Below are positions 1 to 13,300 of a DNA stretch of 64,000 nt, piece by piece; position 1 is the first letter of the stretch, and each line of letters starts with the position of its first letter. This stretch comes from Acanthaster planci. Taxonomy: Eukaryota; Echinodermata; Asteroidea; Valvatida; Acanthasteridae. The stretch is taken from positions 69,350 to 133,349 of the forward strand of contig NW_019091488.1 of NCBI RefSeq assembly GCF_001949145.1, written 5' to 3'. A model generated the notes under the pieces. It worked only from the letters and a program-made list of their open reading frames with translations, had not been told where the DNA came from and made no database searches. The translations under genes were made by a program, and so were the position numbers.

Positions 1-1255
1 AATTTTTTTTATCAAATTTCAGAAATTTCAGACATGAGATCCCTAATTCTAGGCTGTGTATACACAGCTGAAAACACTCAAAAAGTGCTGTTTCCGGCCA
101 TCTGGGGGCCTTTTAGATTCCAAAAATTTTCTGGTACGCTCCGCGCCAACCGATGGTGCCGCTCCGCTTAGATAGTCCTGCCGGCACTAAAACCATCCTG
201 GGCAGAACCCTGCACTGTACATGTGCATGTATTAGCCATTGGAAAGTGGAAACAAGTCAATATAAGTTCAATTTCAGAAGGAAAAAAACAAGTCGTGTAC
301 TTTGAAAACACTCAGAATTTTTTAGACCAGTCTCATAGGGTTTGTGACAGGATGTCAAGTGGCGTAGGTACATGTACATGTATATGGAACTCTTTCCAAA
401 AACAAAAAACAAACAAGGCCAAATATGACAAACAAACAAAACTACCCAACATGCCCAAGCCAAAAATACGGAAAGGGTTCCATCAGCCATTACAGCTTCA
501 ACTTTTGATCACCTAAAACAGCTTGTCCCACAGACTAATTTAGTCTTAGGCTACAACAGTTTCTTTTGTAGTTTATGGGGCAACTGGTGCAAACATCTTG
601 GAATTTCACAAAATTGCGGGTAGCAACCACACCGCGCCGATGAAAACAACTGCAACAAGGGCGCGCACATAAAACAAAAGATTGCGTAACCCAATCTTTG
701 GAATCAACTGGCTGGTGCGTGCATACGTTGCCATGGTCGCTGTTTTCACCAGCGCTGTACCTGCACTTTTGCGAGAATCCCGGATGTCCTCGCTGTCCCA
801 TACTCAAATCAGAATTGCCAATGCTGAATCAATAAATGACATGAACACCCTGAACATGATGTGGACTTGGCTGGCCAACATGGCCAATTATTAATTAATG
901 ACCACATGATGCATGTACTGTCATGCATGTATCATGACCTTTGATCATGTTGATACATGTACATGTAGACTGTTTTCTAGACTTGGACACGTTGGTTGAT
1001 GAACCGCACAGGATTGAGGACGAATTTTCATGGTCTATAGCCTCGGTGGTAACACCAGCAAGAAGATCAAACTCAACCACGTCAACCATGACATGTCAAC
1101 TGTCCCTTCAATGACTCAGACTCAGTCATGTCACGGCGAGTAAATGTACGTGGTTGCTGCAAGCGGAAGTCTTGATAAAAAGGAAAACAATTTTAATAAT
1201 ACAAGGAAAAAGAGAAAAAAAACGAAGGCCTTCAATTTTTCAAACCCATACTTAC
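1..1255. other. Left edge: presumed intron 1 of the CK1 paralogue
   Basis: No exon of the paralogue or any other gene is recognisable here. Bases 324-362 share a diverged repeat with 25981-26019. Several TACATGTA words are present. Confidence 0.5.
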
Positions 1256-1384
1256 ATCTCCATTGCTGATGTTGATTCCCAAGTATATGTCGCCAAATGA
1301 TCCGCTGCCAATTTTCCTCACTAGTCTGTACTTTCCGCCCACTATAAACTCAGATTTTGTTGTGGATCCCGAGGTGCATGCCAT
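1256..1384 (-). CDS. CSNK1A1: CK1-alpha-like paralogue, first coding exon only
   Basis: Read on the minus strand, an ATG at 1384 opens 43 codons. After a short Thr/Ser-rich leader they encode the start of a casein kinase 1 catalytic domain: [20 protein letters not shown], then GDIYLGIN and ISNGD. The exon ends at a strong donor (GAT|GTAAGT, intron begins at 1255) at the same position and phase as exon 1 of the complete CK1-alpha gene at 7089-22139. It lies downstream of that gene's last exon, so it cannot be part of it. It must start a second, same-strand gene whose other exons lie left of base 1. The core differs from the neighbour's exon at only a few residues, but many silent positions differ, which suggests an old tandem duplication. 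An orphan duplicated exon cannot be excluded. Confidence 0.8.
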
Positions 1385-2131
1385 TGTGTTAACTCAAGTG
1401 GCTAGTATATTTCTACATATGGTAAACTGTCACATTTCTCGTGGAATAATGAGGGGAAAACATATGTTTTCAGAAACTACTTTAACAGTCATGAAGGAAA
1501 CGCTCGAGCGTTCTTTACGCAGCCGACTGCCAGGTTTCCATGATTCATTTTGTGATTGTTTTGTGTTGGTGCTCCTATCGATACTACTTCCAAATCAATA
1601 TTTCGAATTCCATTATCGAAAGTCTCCCTGCTCACAATCGGTGACACTTGCTAGAAAAATATTCTGAATCAAAAATCCGATTGACTACAAACACTGCATG
1701 TAATAGATTAGTTTAATTTAATAACTAAGCCAACAAAGTTTTGAAAGAGATTTCGAAGGAAATGATCAGCAAAGAGCATCGATACTCTACGTATAAATTG
1801 GGTATCGTTTCTATCGAAATGTACGCATTCCATCCACGTAGTCCTAACACGTACACACTTTGCCACTTGGTTACCAGTGCACGGTACCAGCAGCACTGTC
1901 GCTATTCGTCGTTTGTTTATGCTATGCCAAGGCCATGTCGCGTCGCGGATTGTTCCCCCCCCCATAATTAAGAAAATAATAGAACTGTTTTGAAACTAAA
2001 CATTTTGCAGGCGCACTCTCGAAAACCGAACCCCTCCTTTGAATATCCAGTGGCTACTGCTCTGTGAGAGGGCATGTGGCGCCCTCCTCAGAGACAGAAT
2101 TTGAGAAGATAATGCTTTGACCAAACCCACT

Positions 2132-2312
2132 ACAGTCAAACCTTGTTAAATAAAAGGTCCTCCGGACTTGGCAAATTACCTTGTAACAGGAACCTTGTAT
2201 TATCGGGAAAAAACAATGAAAAACAAAGGATTGAGACCTCAAAATTATCCTTGTTCTAAGTAGAAATCTTGTATTAACAATGCTCTTATGTTGACGAGAT
2301 TCGACTACCATG
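2132..2312. mobile_element. Degenerate mariner-type MITE
   Basis: Starts ACAGTCAAACCTTGTTAAAT and ends TGTTGACGAGATTCGACTA. These are imperfect inverted ends of the CAGTCAAACCTCGTTATAAC type used by short Tc1/mariner-like elements. A related element is at 12864. No coding capacity. Confidence 0.45.
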
Positions 2313-4033
2313 AAGCCACAATTTACGCGACAAACACGGTCAACACATTTTTTCCTACCCTCTCCAGGGCTATTTTATTTCACATTTATAAACAACTCTG
2401 CCCTCAATCTCAACAGAAAATTCTCATGTCTCCAGAAAGCTAAAATACTAGGAACCCTGAAAAAAAAATAAAAACCTAGAAATCTGGCTACGGAGGACTG
2501 GTACCGACTGCGCATTTTAGAAGTTCCAACATGAGAATTTTCCATGTTGTCAGATTGCATGGCTTGGCATTCGTGACAGTGTACATGGTATTTACACATC
2601 TTTCATGTGTTCTTGTGCAGCAATAAAAACCAAAACAAGAAATGCGAGACCTAGCACACAGTTGACGACAAAAATACTTGAATAAAAACATCGAAAGAAA
2701 TTCTGGCTAGCATAAATTAGACAATTAAGAGAATAATTTACACCTATGGATCTTTCTTTGCTATCTATATGCCAAAATGAGAGGCAGTGCATACAGGAGA
2801 ATCAGATGAACAAAATCAGTTTACCCACCAGTAATGAGTGTTCACTGGCATACAGCCATGTAATTCTCCAACATGCTGACTTTTCACTAATTAGTGATGT
2901 ATGCTGAATAATAGGCACATGTTCAAGTAACCAGTTTTACTGCATTATTTGGCTTAATGCTGAACTTACACCGCTTAATTTCATCAGTGATCTACATCTT
3001 CAAATAAATGAAACTTAACAAGAAACTTGGAAACCCTACAGTTCATTCATGATGTCCAATTCAAGGGAACATGTGCTTCTTTACATAAAAATGCAAATGA
3101 AAATTGATCCTACTGATCCAACTGAAAATTGATGAAGATGTACTGCGGAAAACTAGCTTCTTTAAACATGAATACAAACTGCAGATAAGTACAAACTGGC
3201 ACAGACAACAGTACAGACTACTCCCGTGACCAAAATTAGAGGTTATCATGGCGGTAATATCACACTGAATCACTTATGTCCAGGATCTGCACTCCTCAAA
3301 ATGCACATCTCCCTCAGGTTCAAGAGGACCCAAGGGAGGGGAAGAGGCCAACAGGGGACCACGACCGACCCCCAAAGAAAATGTCTGTTGTGGATTCGTT
3401 CGCTTCCCTTCCTTCCTGCGAGCATACAGAGTCCCCATATCTAGCCTAGAACCTCAAAATTCCAAATGTTTTGTCCCCCTCCCAAGAAAAAGTTGTTCCC
3501 ATCTCCAATTTATTTTTGATCAGCCCTTGACCAGAGTGTGAGGCCACCATGGTAATGACATCTCAGTGAGTTAGTCTACAGCTTCATCTGACTGGCCCAT
3601 GTTTCTGTGAATGTATTTCACGAAGTGTGTTCTCGTTTTGCAATATAAATTTCACCTCTGTGCAAGAGGCTCCTCCATGTTTGCCTGTTGGAAATGAGAC
3701 AGAAATAACAACTAATAAGCTGTAAAAGAACTCTGTTCACGCATTTTTAAAAGCTCTAAACTGTTCACCGCTCAGTTGAGCATCTCACAGATACAGTGCA
3801 AAGGCCCTCCCTGAACTCAGTTGACAAAAAAAAATATATATATATGTGAAATCTGTATGGTGCATATACGTGTACTTGCATTCAAAGCATTACCCATCAG
3901 AATCGACTGAAAATATTCACTCCGTGAGGAACTGTGAAGAATTATCAATCAAACAGGTTAATTGCCATAAGTCATTAATGATATTGCAACCTATATCTTT
4001 TTTCGTGCTCAACTCATTTTGGCAACCCATGAC

Positions 4034-4444
4034 GGTCTTGCTATTTAGCGTTAACACAAACAACTAGTGTCAACAAAACGTCAACAACTTGAAAACACCC
4101 TCTAAAGATTTAAAAGTGGTTTTATCATAATTTATAGACTCTAAGACCTGGCACTGTGTAAGAGAAACATTAAATTCGCTTCCAGATTTATGCAAAAAAC
4201 GAAACTTTTTCGTGATGTATGGAGGCCGCCATCTTCCCTTACAAGATAGCGGCTAGTCAGACTTCACAAGTAGGCCCGAATTTATCGCTCAAATTTCCAC
4301 ACTCAGAAAATCCTTTTACATTGATACATTGAATCTGACAAGTATGAGCCTTACTAATATTGCAAATGTAAAATATTTTCATAAAAATGCTCAAATATTT
4401 TGTTGACGCTCTGTTGACACTTGTTAACGCTAAATAGCATGACC
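4034..4444. mobile_element. Non-autonomous element with about 45-bp inverted ends
   Basis: The left end (4034-4085) reads GGTCTTGCTATTTAGCGTTA and continues to GTGTCAAC. The right end (4401-4444) is its reverse complement with small indels. The 411-bp interior is AT-rich without a reading frame. Superfamily unknown. Confidence 0.65.
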
Positions 4445-5422
4445 CCCCCATGATAAAAGCTTCAGAGACTGTTATCCACACACACCAGAAACAAAATAAA
4501 ATGATCAACTGTCCTTGACCAGTGGAAACACTGAAACTCCAATTGTGTACAAGTATACAAGTTTATAAAATGTCAGAATCTGGTAAAATGTGCTGCACAA
4601 GATGATCTCGTTTCCTGATATCTTTCAGCCTCCTAAAAATCACAAAATGGTCTCTTCATCTCTAGTCTAAAATCCTCACTGTGGAGACATGATCATTCTA
4701 TCAATAAATTAATTCAACTTGCAAAGTATCACTATCCACACTTGTTCGGGTTTGTATTAAACTATCAAGCAACTTCTCCTGACTATATATAGAATTTTTT
4801 TACAATAAATGTTGAAATCCAACACTGCTTGTCCATCTACGGGCCACCTTCAGAGAGTTGCTGATCAGTAAAGAAAACAGTTTATTTAAAAAAAGTGACA
4901 CGACATCCATTTTCCATCCAAAACCACTTCTTGTTGTGTTGGAAGAGTGCAACATCTACTACCTCTCAGAAAGCTAATAGCTTTCAGAAACATCTGGTCA
5001 TCAGCTCTACCATAAGAAGCTTCCCTTGGGCGGGTTCCTCAGAGCTTTTGCCAGTCATTATTACAATGCACACGTTATTGTTTGGTCTCTCAGTGGCATA
5101 ACCTAACACTTGCTCAGGTTTTGAAGGGGAGGGTATTAAGTTAAATAGAAGCAGGGGAGATGTACAGTCCTTGCTTCATGCTGGCCTATTGCTTCCTTTT
5201 GTTAAAAACAAAGGCCGAATAAAAAATATAACAAAGTTCAGAAACACAACTACCATTCATAAAACAATGTTATTTGCACAAATTTCCTTATAATGCAAAT
5301 TACAGAAGCTTGGCATGCTGTCGAACTGGTGACTGCCTTCCATTCTTTCGATGATTGGAACAGAATGTGCTGTTTTTATAAATAAGACAGAGCTTTATTT
5401 ACAAGATGGGCGTAAACTGCCA

Positions 5423-6019
5423 TTAACCACTTGCTGCCGGATGGATTTTTCTTAAGCAAGACAAGATGCCGGCTCTTTTTAAAGATTTTCCGTTTTCAAA
5501 GTTCTTCAAAAATTCATCATTTCATTTTATGGCCGTTTATACCAAAATGAAGGACTCTTTGGGCACTATTCTAAAGCTGACAGGTAAAATTCATTGACTC
5601 CTGAATATTTCAGCCCAGCCTGCAGCCTTGGAAAAAGAGCCCAGATTGTGCGGCGTTACGTATGATTCTTTTGTTCCCGAAACCAGCACAGTGCACTGCT
5701 GACCTCTTTTCAATAGGGGCCAGATTAGCGTGCAGTGGTGCTGTGTGGCTTACGCTGCAGTGGTGGAGAGCTTTTGTCCTCGGTGGTAATCCGCTCGCTC
5801 TAAATGCCTCAAACCGTGGTATTCTGTTTCAGAACAAGGCTGTATTATCTCCACTATTGACAGCCAAAAAATGTCGGTAATGCCCAGCAGCTCAGTCTTT
5901 TGTGCTGAGCACCGTCTTTTGTTATAAGGCCCAACTCTTTTGTCCCAGTTCCAGGCTCCCAGGCTCTGCACATAAAGCCTATGTACTCGAAAACGGGTCG
6001 CCCGGCAGGAAGTGGTTAA
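5423..6019. mobile_element. TTAA-bounded inverted-repeat element (piggyBac-like MITE)
   Basis: Left end TTAACCACTTGCTGCCGG; right end CCCGGCAGGAAGTGGTTAA, inverted. Flanking TTAA at both ends is the target site of piggyBac elements. About 597 bp with no transposase. The smaller element at 29824 has related ends. Confidence 0.55.
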
Positions 6020-6637
6020 GTGATACCTAAAGTGCATATTCAGCAGACTTGGTACACTGCATATCAGTATCAAATATTGTTACCAGGGCAACGGCCTCAT
6101 CAAGGACATGCTCAGATATCAAAGGTTTTGATTAATGTGAACAAAACAATTGCAGTAGGGGAGTGTTCCTTCAGAACGGTCTATGCACAAAGCGGACCAT
6201 TCCCTCTGATACGCAAACATCCCCATTGGAATGCCAGGGTTCTAGTTGGAATAGTCCGACAACTACCAATGTTCCTAACTTTTTGAGAGCATCCTATAAA
6301 ACAGGGTAAATGTGTACTACTCGTAACAGCTTCCATGCACAATTGAACCTAGAATGACTGTCGGTACATAGGGTAATTCAGCCACAGACTTCCAGTGCAT
6401 TCTGCCGAGGAATATTTTGCTTATGGTTTGAAGTGGACTCATATAATGACACATGAGGAGCATTTCTCCTGAGGTCGTGTTGAAGTAAAACACAAGCAGT
6501 GTATTGTTGAAGTACAATTGCCATCCGCTGCTTGCATCAGCTGGCTGGCATCAGCTTGATGCAAGCCTAGAAATGGAAAAATAATTTAACAGTAACTCAC
6601 ATTTACAGTGTCTTTGTATATATTAACACTTTTCAAA

Positions 6638-6643
6638 TTTATT
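6638..6643 (-). terminator. Candidate poly(A) signal for CK1-alpha
   Basis: AATAAA on the minus strand about 445 nt downstream of the CK1-alpha stop. I saw no nearer canonical hexamer between it and the stop. Another AATAAA lies at 5394-5399, so the true 3' end is undecided. Confidence 0.3.
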
Positions 6644-7088
6644 AGGCAATGCCAAAACACAGAACAGCATTTCTGACTCGAAATCATAACCTGTGCGCTC
6701 TTGGGTGCTCTTTTTGACAAAACTCATCAAAAACCTGTCTGGCTGTTCTACCCTGTGCAATCTGAGACCAAACAAAAAACAAACCATAACTCTTTGATTA
6801 GTTACTTAGTGATAACAAAATTATACAAAACATGATACATCCGGAGGGCATCATAACAAAACAGTCCTAGCCAACACACGGACGGGAAAGAAGTATACTG
6901 GAGTAGGGACACTGTGTGCACAAACGCACACACACAATCTGATGGAACTTTCCAAACTTAAAGAGAGGTGGCATTTGAGGTTTAGGCCAGACTCCCCTTT
7001 CTCAGGACTGACCATATTTCTTTGTCCTGTTTTGCGTCGCACAACTTTGTGCCCGCGGCAAACAGGGGGTGGATGGTGGGGGGGGGTT

Positions 7089-7340
7089 TCAACGCTTGCT
7101 CTTGCTTTTGCTCTCTGTGTGCTTGGTGCCGCCGGCAGTGCCGGCGTTCCCCTGAGCGGCGACCTGTGACGTCGTCGACTTCTGCTTCAGCATGGTCCAG
7201 TCAAAGGTGTAATCGTACTGGTGGTTTAAGGTGCGGAACAGGATGCGGAAAAGCTGCCGTAGGTACATGTAGTCTGGCCCCTCGTCAAAGCGCAACCCAC
7301 GTGCATAGTTGAGGTACATGGCAAACTCTGCCGGAAAGCC
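7089..7340 (-). CDS. CSNK1A1: CK1-alpha coding exon 7 and stop
   Basis: Acceptor CTCTTCAG|GGC. Eighty-three codons begin [20 protein letters not shown] and end with a Thr/Ser/Gly-rich tail and the basic end SKSKSKR before TGA (7089-7091). The C-lobe part matches the family; the tail diverges, as is usual between CK1-alpha orthologues. Directly after the stop the transcript has a run of nine C (G-run at 7078-7086 on the plus strand). Confidence 0.95.
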   Translation of the reverse strand, partial: GFPAEFAMYLNYARGLRFDEGPDYMYLRQLFRILFRTLNHQYDYTFDWTMLKQKSTTSQVAAQGNAGTAGGTKHTESKSKSKR

Positions 7341-10300
7341 CTGAAGAGGTAAAAACCAATATTTCATTAAAAGTAAAAAAAAATCTGTGTGAGAAATTCA
7401 GTGACAGTCACTTGGTTAAGAGCTGATCTGCATCATACTGTAACTACAAGTACACTGTAGATACAACCTTTGTTAACAACGGCAAACCTCAATGACAGTT
7501 TCAAGGCAAATGGCAGATTGATCAATATTCTAAGTTCCTAGCCATCTACTAATCCAATTACTTAAGGACATATTTAGTTACTTTAAAAAAGGATAATTCA
7601 TAGCCTGGATTGTGCTGACAGAGGGTTGAATGGGAAATTGTGGCTTCTTCTCCCACTGAAGCACGGACTCCCGGTAAGCGGGACTACTTTCGTTTCGAGT
7701 GAGAACCTTGCAAGCCTGAAAATGTTCACTGCATTGGACTGAGTAGTTGGTGCTTTGATAGTTTATGCATCATTTTAATTCAGGCAGGATATACAACTTT
7801 TCCTAGTGTCAAGGCCACAAAATGCTCACATTCTGGAGAAACAAGACGGCTGCCAACCACTAAAAATCTAAACTCAGACCCGAGTTTATTAACATATTGT
7901 GACTTTGCCTGTAATTACAAATTACAGGTCCTACATTTATTTCCAGGACTGACTGTAGAAATTCTTCTGTAGATCAAGTATTTGAGACTTGTTGCTTCCA
8001 ACTTGTGGGAGAGGGGAGGGCTGGATTCCACTCAAACCCCCTTCCCCCAAAACTTAAAGGTCTATTTCAGATTGAGGAAGTTTGGAAGGGAAGATAAAAA
8101 CTGCCTCGGCTTCCTCCTGTCAGGTCAAAATGAAAAAGTACCCTTGTGGTCATGATCTCCAATCTCAAAACTTTTACCTTGCTCCTGAGCAGCTTTGTTT
8201 CTGTCCGATTTTGTACTGTTGTCTATGAGCGCATATTTAGTGCTCTGGAACCTAATCTTACCTTACACAGCACCTCCACAGGCGTGGACATTTTCTTCTC
8301 GCTGATCTTCTCGTACTTCTGTTTCTTGGTGGCAGCTTTCAGACCCTGCCATGGTAGACTGGTCCTGTTGAAGTACATCAGCACGTAGCCCAGAGACTCC
8401 ATGTCATCCCGTCGACTAAGGTAGAAAAAAACAAAAAAGGGGGGAGGTCAGGTTGGCATGGTGGCTCTTTTTCCCAGGCCCAGGTTCAACCTAGGTTCCA
8501 CAGAGGTGAACATGTGGGCTGGGTTTCCATCCCCTACTTAATTCTGTGGGTTTTCCGTAGGATATTTATCTGGGGTTTTCCCTCCCACCAGTAAACTGGG
8601 CATTTCTTCACGGTCCTGTTTGTTTATTATCCTGTCACTGGCTGAATGACTAACATAAAATAAATACAAACAAACAAACACAGAATTTGGAAAAGTTTTG
8701 AAACTGGTCTTGTGATTTACATCTGGCCTCTGAAAGCTGAAACATACGGAATAATTCAACTTTTGACGTGCAAGTAGAAACATACATACAGGACACGCCA
8801 CTGGCAATGTGCAGGTGGAACCATGATTGGGGAAAACCAAGGGCACACAGCAACAAGGCATTTCACTTTCAATTATTGGTTTTTAAGAACTTGATAGCTA
8901 ACCAAAAATTGCACCAACTCAAGCAAATTCCTGCTGAAGGCTGCAGGATGAATCCCCTCCCCCACCGGGAAAAAAATCTGAACAAAGGCGTCTCTCCATA
9001 CGCATGTACATATGTTTTTTGGTTGCATTGCGTACACGATGCGTTCATGAGTTTCACTTTCACAGACACAAAAATTGACTCCAATAACATAACACGTGTG
9101 TGTGCTGCGTTCAGCCGTCAAAATCGCCCTAGGAACGCGCATGTGGAAAAGTGCCTTTTATCATTTGGTTAGTAAGGCTATTACTGCAGACTGTAACAGA
9201 TTTTTCTATTAATTCATAGTGATTCAGATCACGTAATTTCATAGCTACATGTACATGTACCCAACATGAAATGTCCAAAATATCATAAGAATACATGTAG
9301 GTTGCAGTCTTAATGGTTTTGACAAGATGAACTTTGCCAAATACTGGAAGTACAAGAATTACTGTCATTTCATGTGACCCTAATCCCTTTGTGGAACTAG
9401 AAGCAACATTCTTAGAAATACAAAAAATTATCAAAATGTATACTTTCATGTTCCAATATTGAGTAAATAAATTTGGTTCACAGTGATTTCGTGCCACTTC
9501 CTAGTATTTTCCAACTTTGCACTCTTTCACTTGGACAGGAAGTCAACTCAACTTTAACATCACAGGATTTGATGTTTGCAGGATGCACACCCAGAAACTG
9601 TAGAACTAGTAAAATGAGAAAACCACCCTTCCTGTTCATGCTGGAAAAGCTGTGTATAACATGTCCCCAACGGCTGGATATGAATCAGTTTTTTATAGTG
9701 ATTCATGAGACGTGGGCACAATGCATGAATCATGATGGTTTCTATTTTTTTTCACCATCGAGAAGCAGCAACGATCACAGTTCAGATACAATTGGACAAG
9801 ACTATGCAGAAACCCCGTTGAGTGGAAACCAAACCTCTGAGCCCAACAATGACCCCCGACTGTGACATATATGCACTGGCCATATCAGTTTCTGTGGGTG
9901 TCCATCTTCCATACCGATAGTATCATTCTTTAATTCTGTCGAATGAGTGTGGGTAAGGTATGTACACATGCATAATTTCCACTTGGAAGACAGCCAGGGA
10001 CAGGAGGCTTGATCTTCTTTGTGAAAACTGCACATGACTTATCGTATGCCATGAAAGAAGATTCCAAAGATTGACAAGTGCACACTAGGGGTGTCTTGGC
10101 GTGCATGTGGGTTGAGGTTTTGCCAAAATTCTACCCCACATTGTACCTATGTTTACTTCCCTTATTAGGAAGGGTTCAAATTGGCTGGGAACAGTTTATC
10201 ATTCTGGTAGAGGATTTTTGTGATTTTTTTGTAGAACATCAGCTACCTTTACCATTTTATTTTTGCAACCAGATTTCTAATCTTACATGAAAAATCTTTC

Positions 10301-13300
10301 CCAATAAATATGGAGTATCAAATGGCATCCAGCTAGACTGAGTGACAAAGCAGGCAATTTCCGGCCCCACGGATCAGGGTATTGGGCATTCTGTCATCTC
10401 CCAAGGAAATGAACAGCTCGGGGAAATTGAGACAGGCATAATTCTACGAAAGTTAGGATCACGGACGTCTTCCTGCTTCCTGACGCCACACTGAGTAACA
10501 ACAGAATTAATGACAACTATACAATTTACATAAGGCATGTTCTTCATAAAACGGACCAAAATGCAACCTGATTACAATATGTTTGTTGCGAAGGTTATAT
10601 TTGACAGAATTTTGATCACGTTCGATAATTTTGACAAAAAGTGCATAAAGTTCAAGAATGCCGAAAATGCTGTCACATGTTGTGCTTGAAAATTCCATGC
10701 GCGATTTTCATTTTGCCGGTTATTTTGGAGATAACCCCGCTGAAAATAAAATTAAAATTAACAACTCTGAGCATTAGATTTTCATCATGAATCGTATTTT
10801 ATGTCTCAAACGTTATTGTTTTGTGAACATTATTCAGAATGATGGATTTTCTTTTGAGAAAAATTGTTACGAAGAGAAAAATCGCGGAGTGTCGCCATTT
10901 AATGGAGGGGTTCATGAATATCAAATAAAAAAAAATTAAATTAAAATTAACAACTCTGAGCATTAGATTTTCATCATGAATCGTATTTTATGTCTCAAAC
11001 GTTATTGTTTTGTGAACATTATTCAGAATGGATTTTCTTTTGAGAAAAATTGTTACGAAGAGAAAAATCGCGGAGTGTCGCCATTTAATGGAGGGGTTCA
11101 TGAATATCAAATAAAAAAGAGGCCGCACTATCTGGGTTGATGTCAAAGGTCAAACAGGCCATGATGCAGCAAAATGTTTCTCTTACGTCACCGCGAGAGA
11201 TTGATGGAAGCTGCAAAATCGCCACAATCGGTATTTTGGACTTCGGTTTTCGGGAACATACTTGAAGAAAATGTGATCGGTCCAGTCGTAAAAGGATGAT
11301 GGTTTGGCGGTGCTTTTTTGCACTCTTTTTTAAAGCTTGTGTTGTACATCGATATATGGATTTTACTCGCTTTTTTTGCTGTCGATTTTTTTGACACTAA
11401 TGACAGAATCGAACGGCATTTGTGACTGCCGACTTTGGGACCCGATTAATTGTGAGAGGTACTTTTTTTATTTAGTGATTATGGTTTTAATATGGTAAAT
11501 ATTATCACCTTTCACCACATACAAATCTGTGTAAAATAACCTCGGGGATTATCACTCCTCAGTAAATTCTGTTTGCTCGGTTTTTAACAGGGAGTTCATG
11601 TCCCTCAAAATTGCTAACGTTCGAGACTTTAATTAATTAACTCCAATTAAGTTGAAAGGTCATCATTGTTCCAGATATATCAGCCATGACTTCCCTCATT
11701 ACATCAAACATTATAAATGCTGTGCTGTGCACTTCAGGAAAAATGAACCCCCAAAGTTGAACATTATCTAATGGTCCATATTTTGAGGAACTTGCCATAA
11801 ATGAATGTGCGTCTTACTACTCTGCTGCAATATTTTGGAAGGAAAACAACCCTTAAAATGGAGCCTGAGGAGACCCTAAGGAAAGTTTTGGTCCTCGGGG
11901 ATCTTAGACTGCTACCCATCTGAATAACACAAAGCAGTGTGATTTACATGTACCTCTGCTCAATACCCAGATGTGCATTAATACTGGCGTATCTTGCTGT
12001 GCCTGTTAGGTTCTTGTCTTCCCTGTACTGGATGTGAACCTTCGTCCGTCCGTCCCGGTACTTCTTGGCCAGCCCAAAGTCTATCACAAATAACTGTCAG
12101 GGAGAAATACATGTACATTAACTAGTTAACTAAAAAAAGCAAGTTTACTGATAATAAACTCACGTCCCAGATGATTTGAGAGGACAAAGGTAGAATTTCT
12201 AATAAATACAGTAATAGCACAGTGACACTCGGTGGTAGTAATACACTTCAGTGTAGTGTGGTGTACAGAGGTGATAGAGTTTTGTATGCATGATACCAAA
12301 AGCCTTGTATTACTTCAGCCTTTTCTTGCATCTGCTGGGCAAAAAGGTGCGACAAAAAGAGTGAAAGACTTAGAGAAGCAAATGGGTACCAGCAACGGAA
12401 CTTTTCGTCTTGCTTTTGGCTGGTTTTGGGCCAGTTAAGGTGGGTACATGTACTTATACATGTATGTTGAACTGACTGAAGACAGGTACATGTAACACAG
12501 GGGCAATCTTATTCTACCTGATTGCAGTGTCTCCCAATGCCCATGAGGAAGTTATCGGGCTTGATGTCTCGGTGGATGAAATTCTTTCCGTGGACATACT
12601 CAATACGGCTGATCATCTGTGGGCAATCATTGCAAATTTAGAGTTCCCTTTTCATTTTGAAAACACAACCAATCCCTTCCACACTTGATCTGTAGTTGTG
12701 CGGATAGCAGTAGTCATTTCACTTATTTTGGTGGGGATTGAAAATGTTGTGGAGACAGAGAGAATTATTCAAATAAGTCAATTTACGTTAATTTGGCTTT
12801 AATGTGACTGACAAAGAAATATCCCAAATTTGTCCCCATAACTGGCAAAAGGCCTTCCTGGTGCAGTCAACTCCCATAATAACAAAGGGACCAAGGACCA
12901 AATTACGTTTTATAACCAAGTCTTTGATATAAAAGGAGCAGACAAATGAAACAGAAAGCAAGAATTCAAGAAATTAGAATAATCAGAATTTGTTATTTAT
13001 AACAGTAATTTGTAATACATATAACATTGTTCGTTATAATGACAGCTGACTGTACATGTATTTGCCTTCAGGATATCCTGGGAAAATGGTAAAAGCCACT
13101 AGCAACATCACTCAATTATGAAAAAGTGGGCCTAATCTCCATATTGTAGATATTGTTGGCATGGCCAGTTGCTCCCGTTACTTTCTTCAAGGGCCTTCTT
13201 TTGATCAGGCAACAACCCACCTGGTCAGCTAACATTAGGACCGTCTTCATGGTGAACCTGCGACTGCAGAAGTTGAAAAGGTCTTCCAAACTGGGACCCA

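Larger units (their letters stand above)
1385..7088. other. Intergenic region and CK1-alpha 3' flank
   Basis: No protein-coding exon is supported on either strand. It holds the 5' flank of the CK1 paralogue (near 1.4 kb), three inverted-repeat elements listed separately (2132, 4034, 5423), and the CK1-alpha 3' UTR (down from 7088). Confidence 0.6.
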
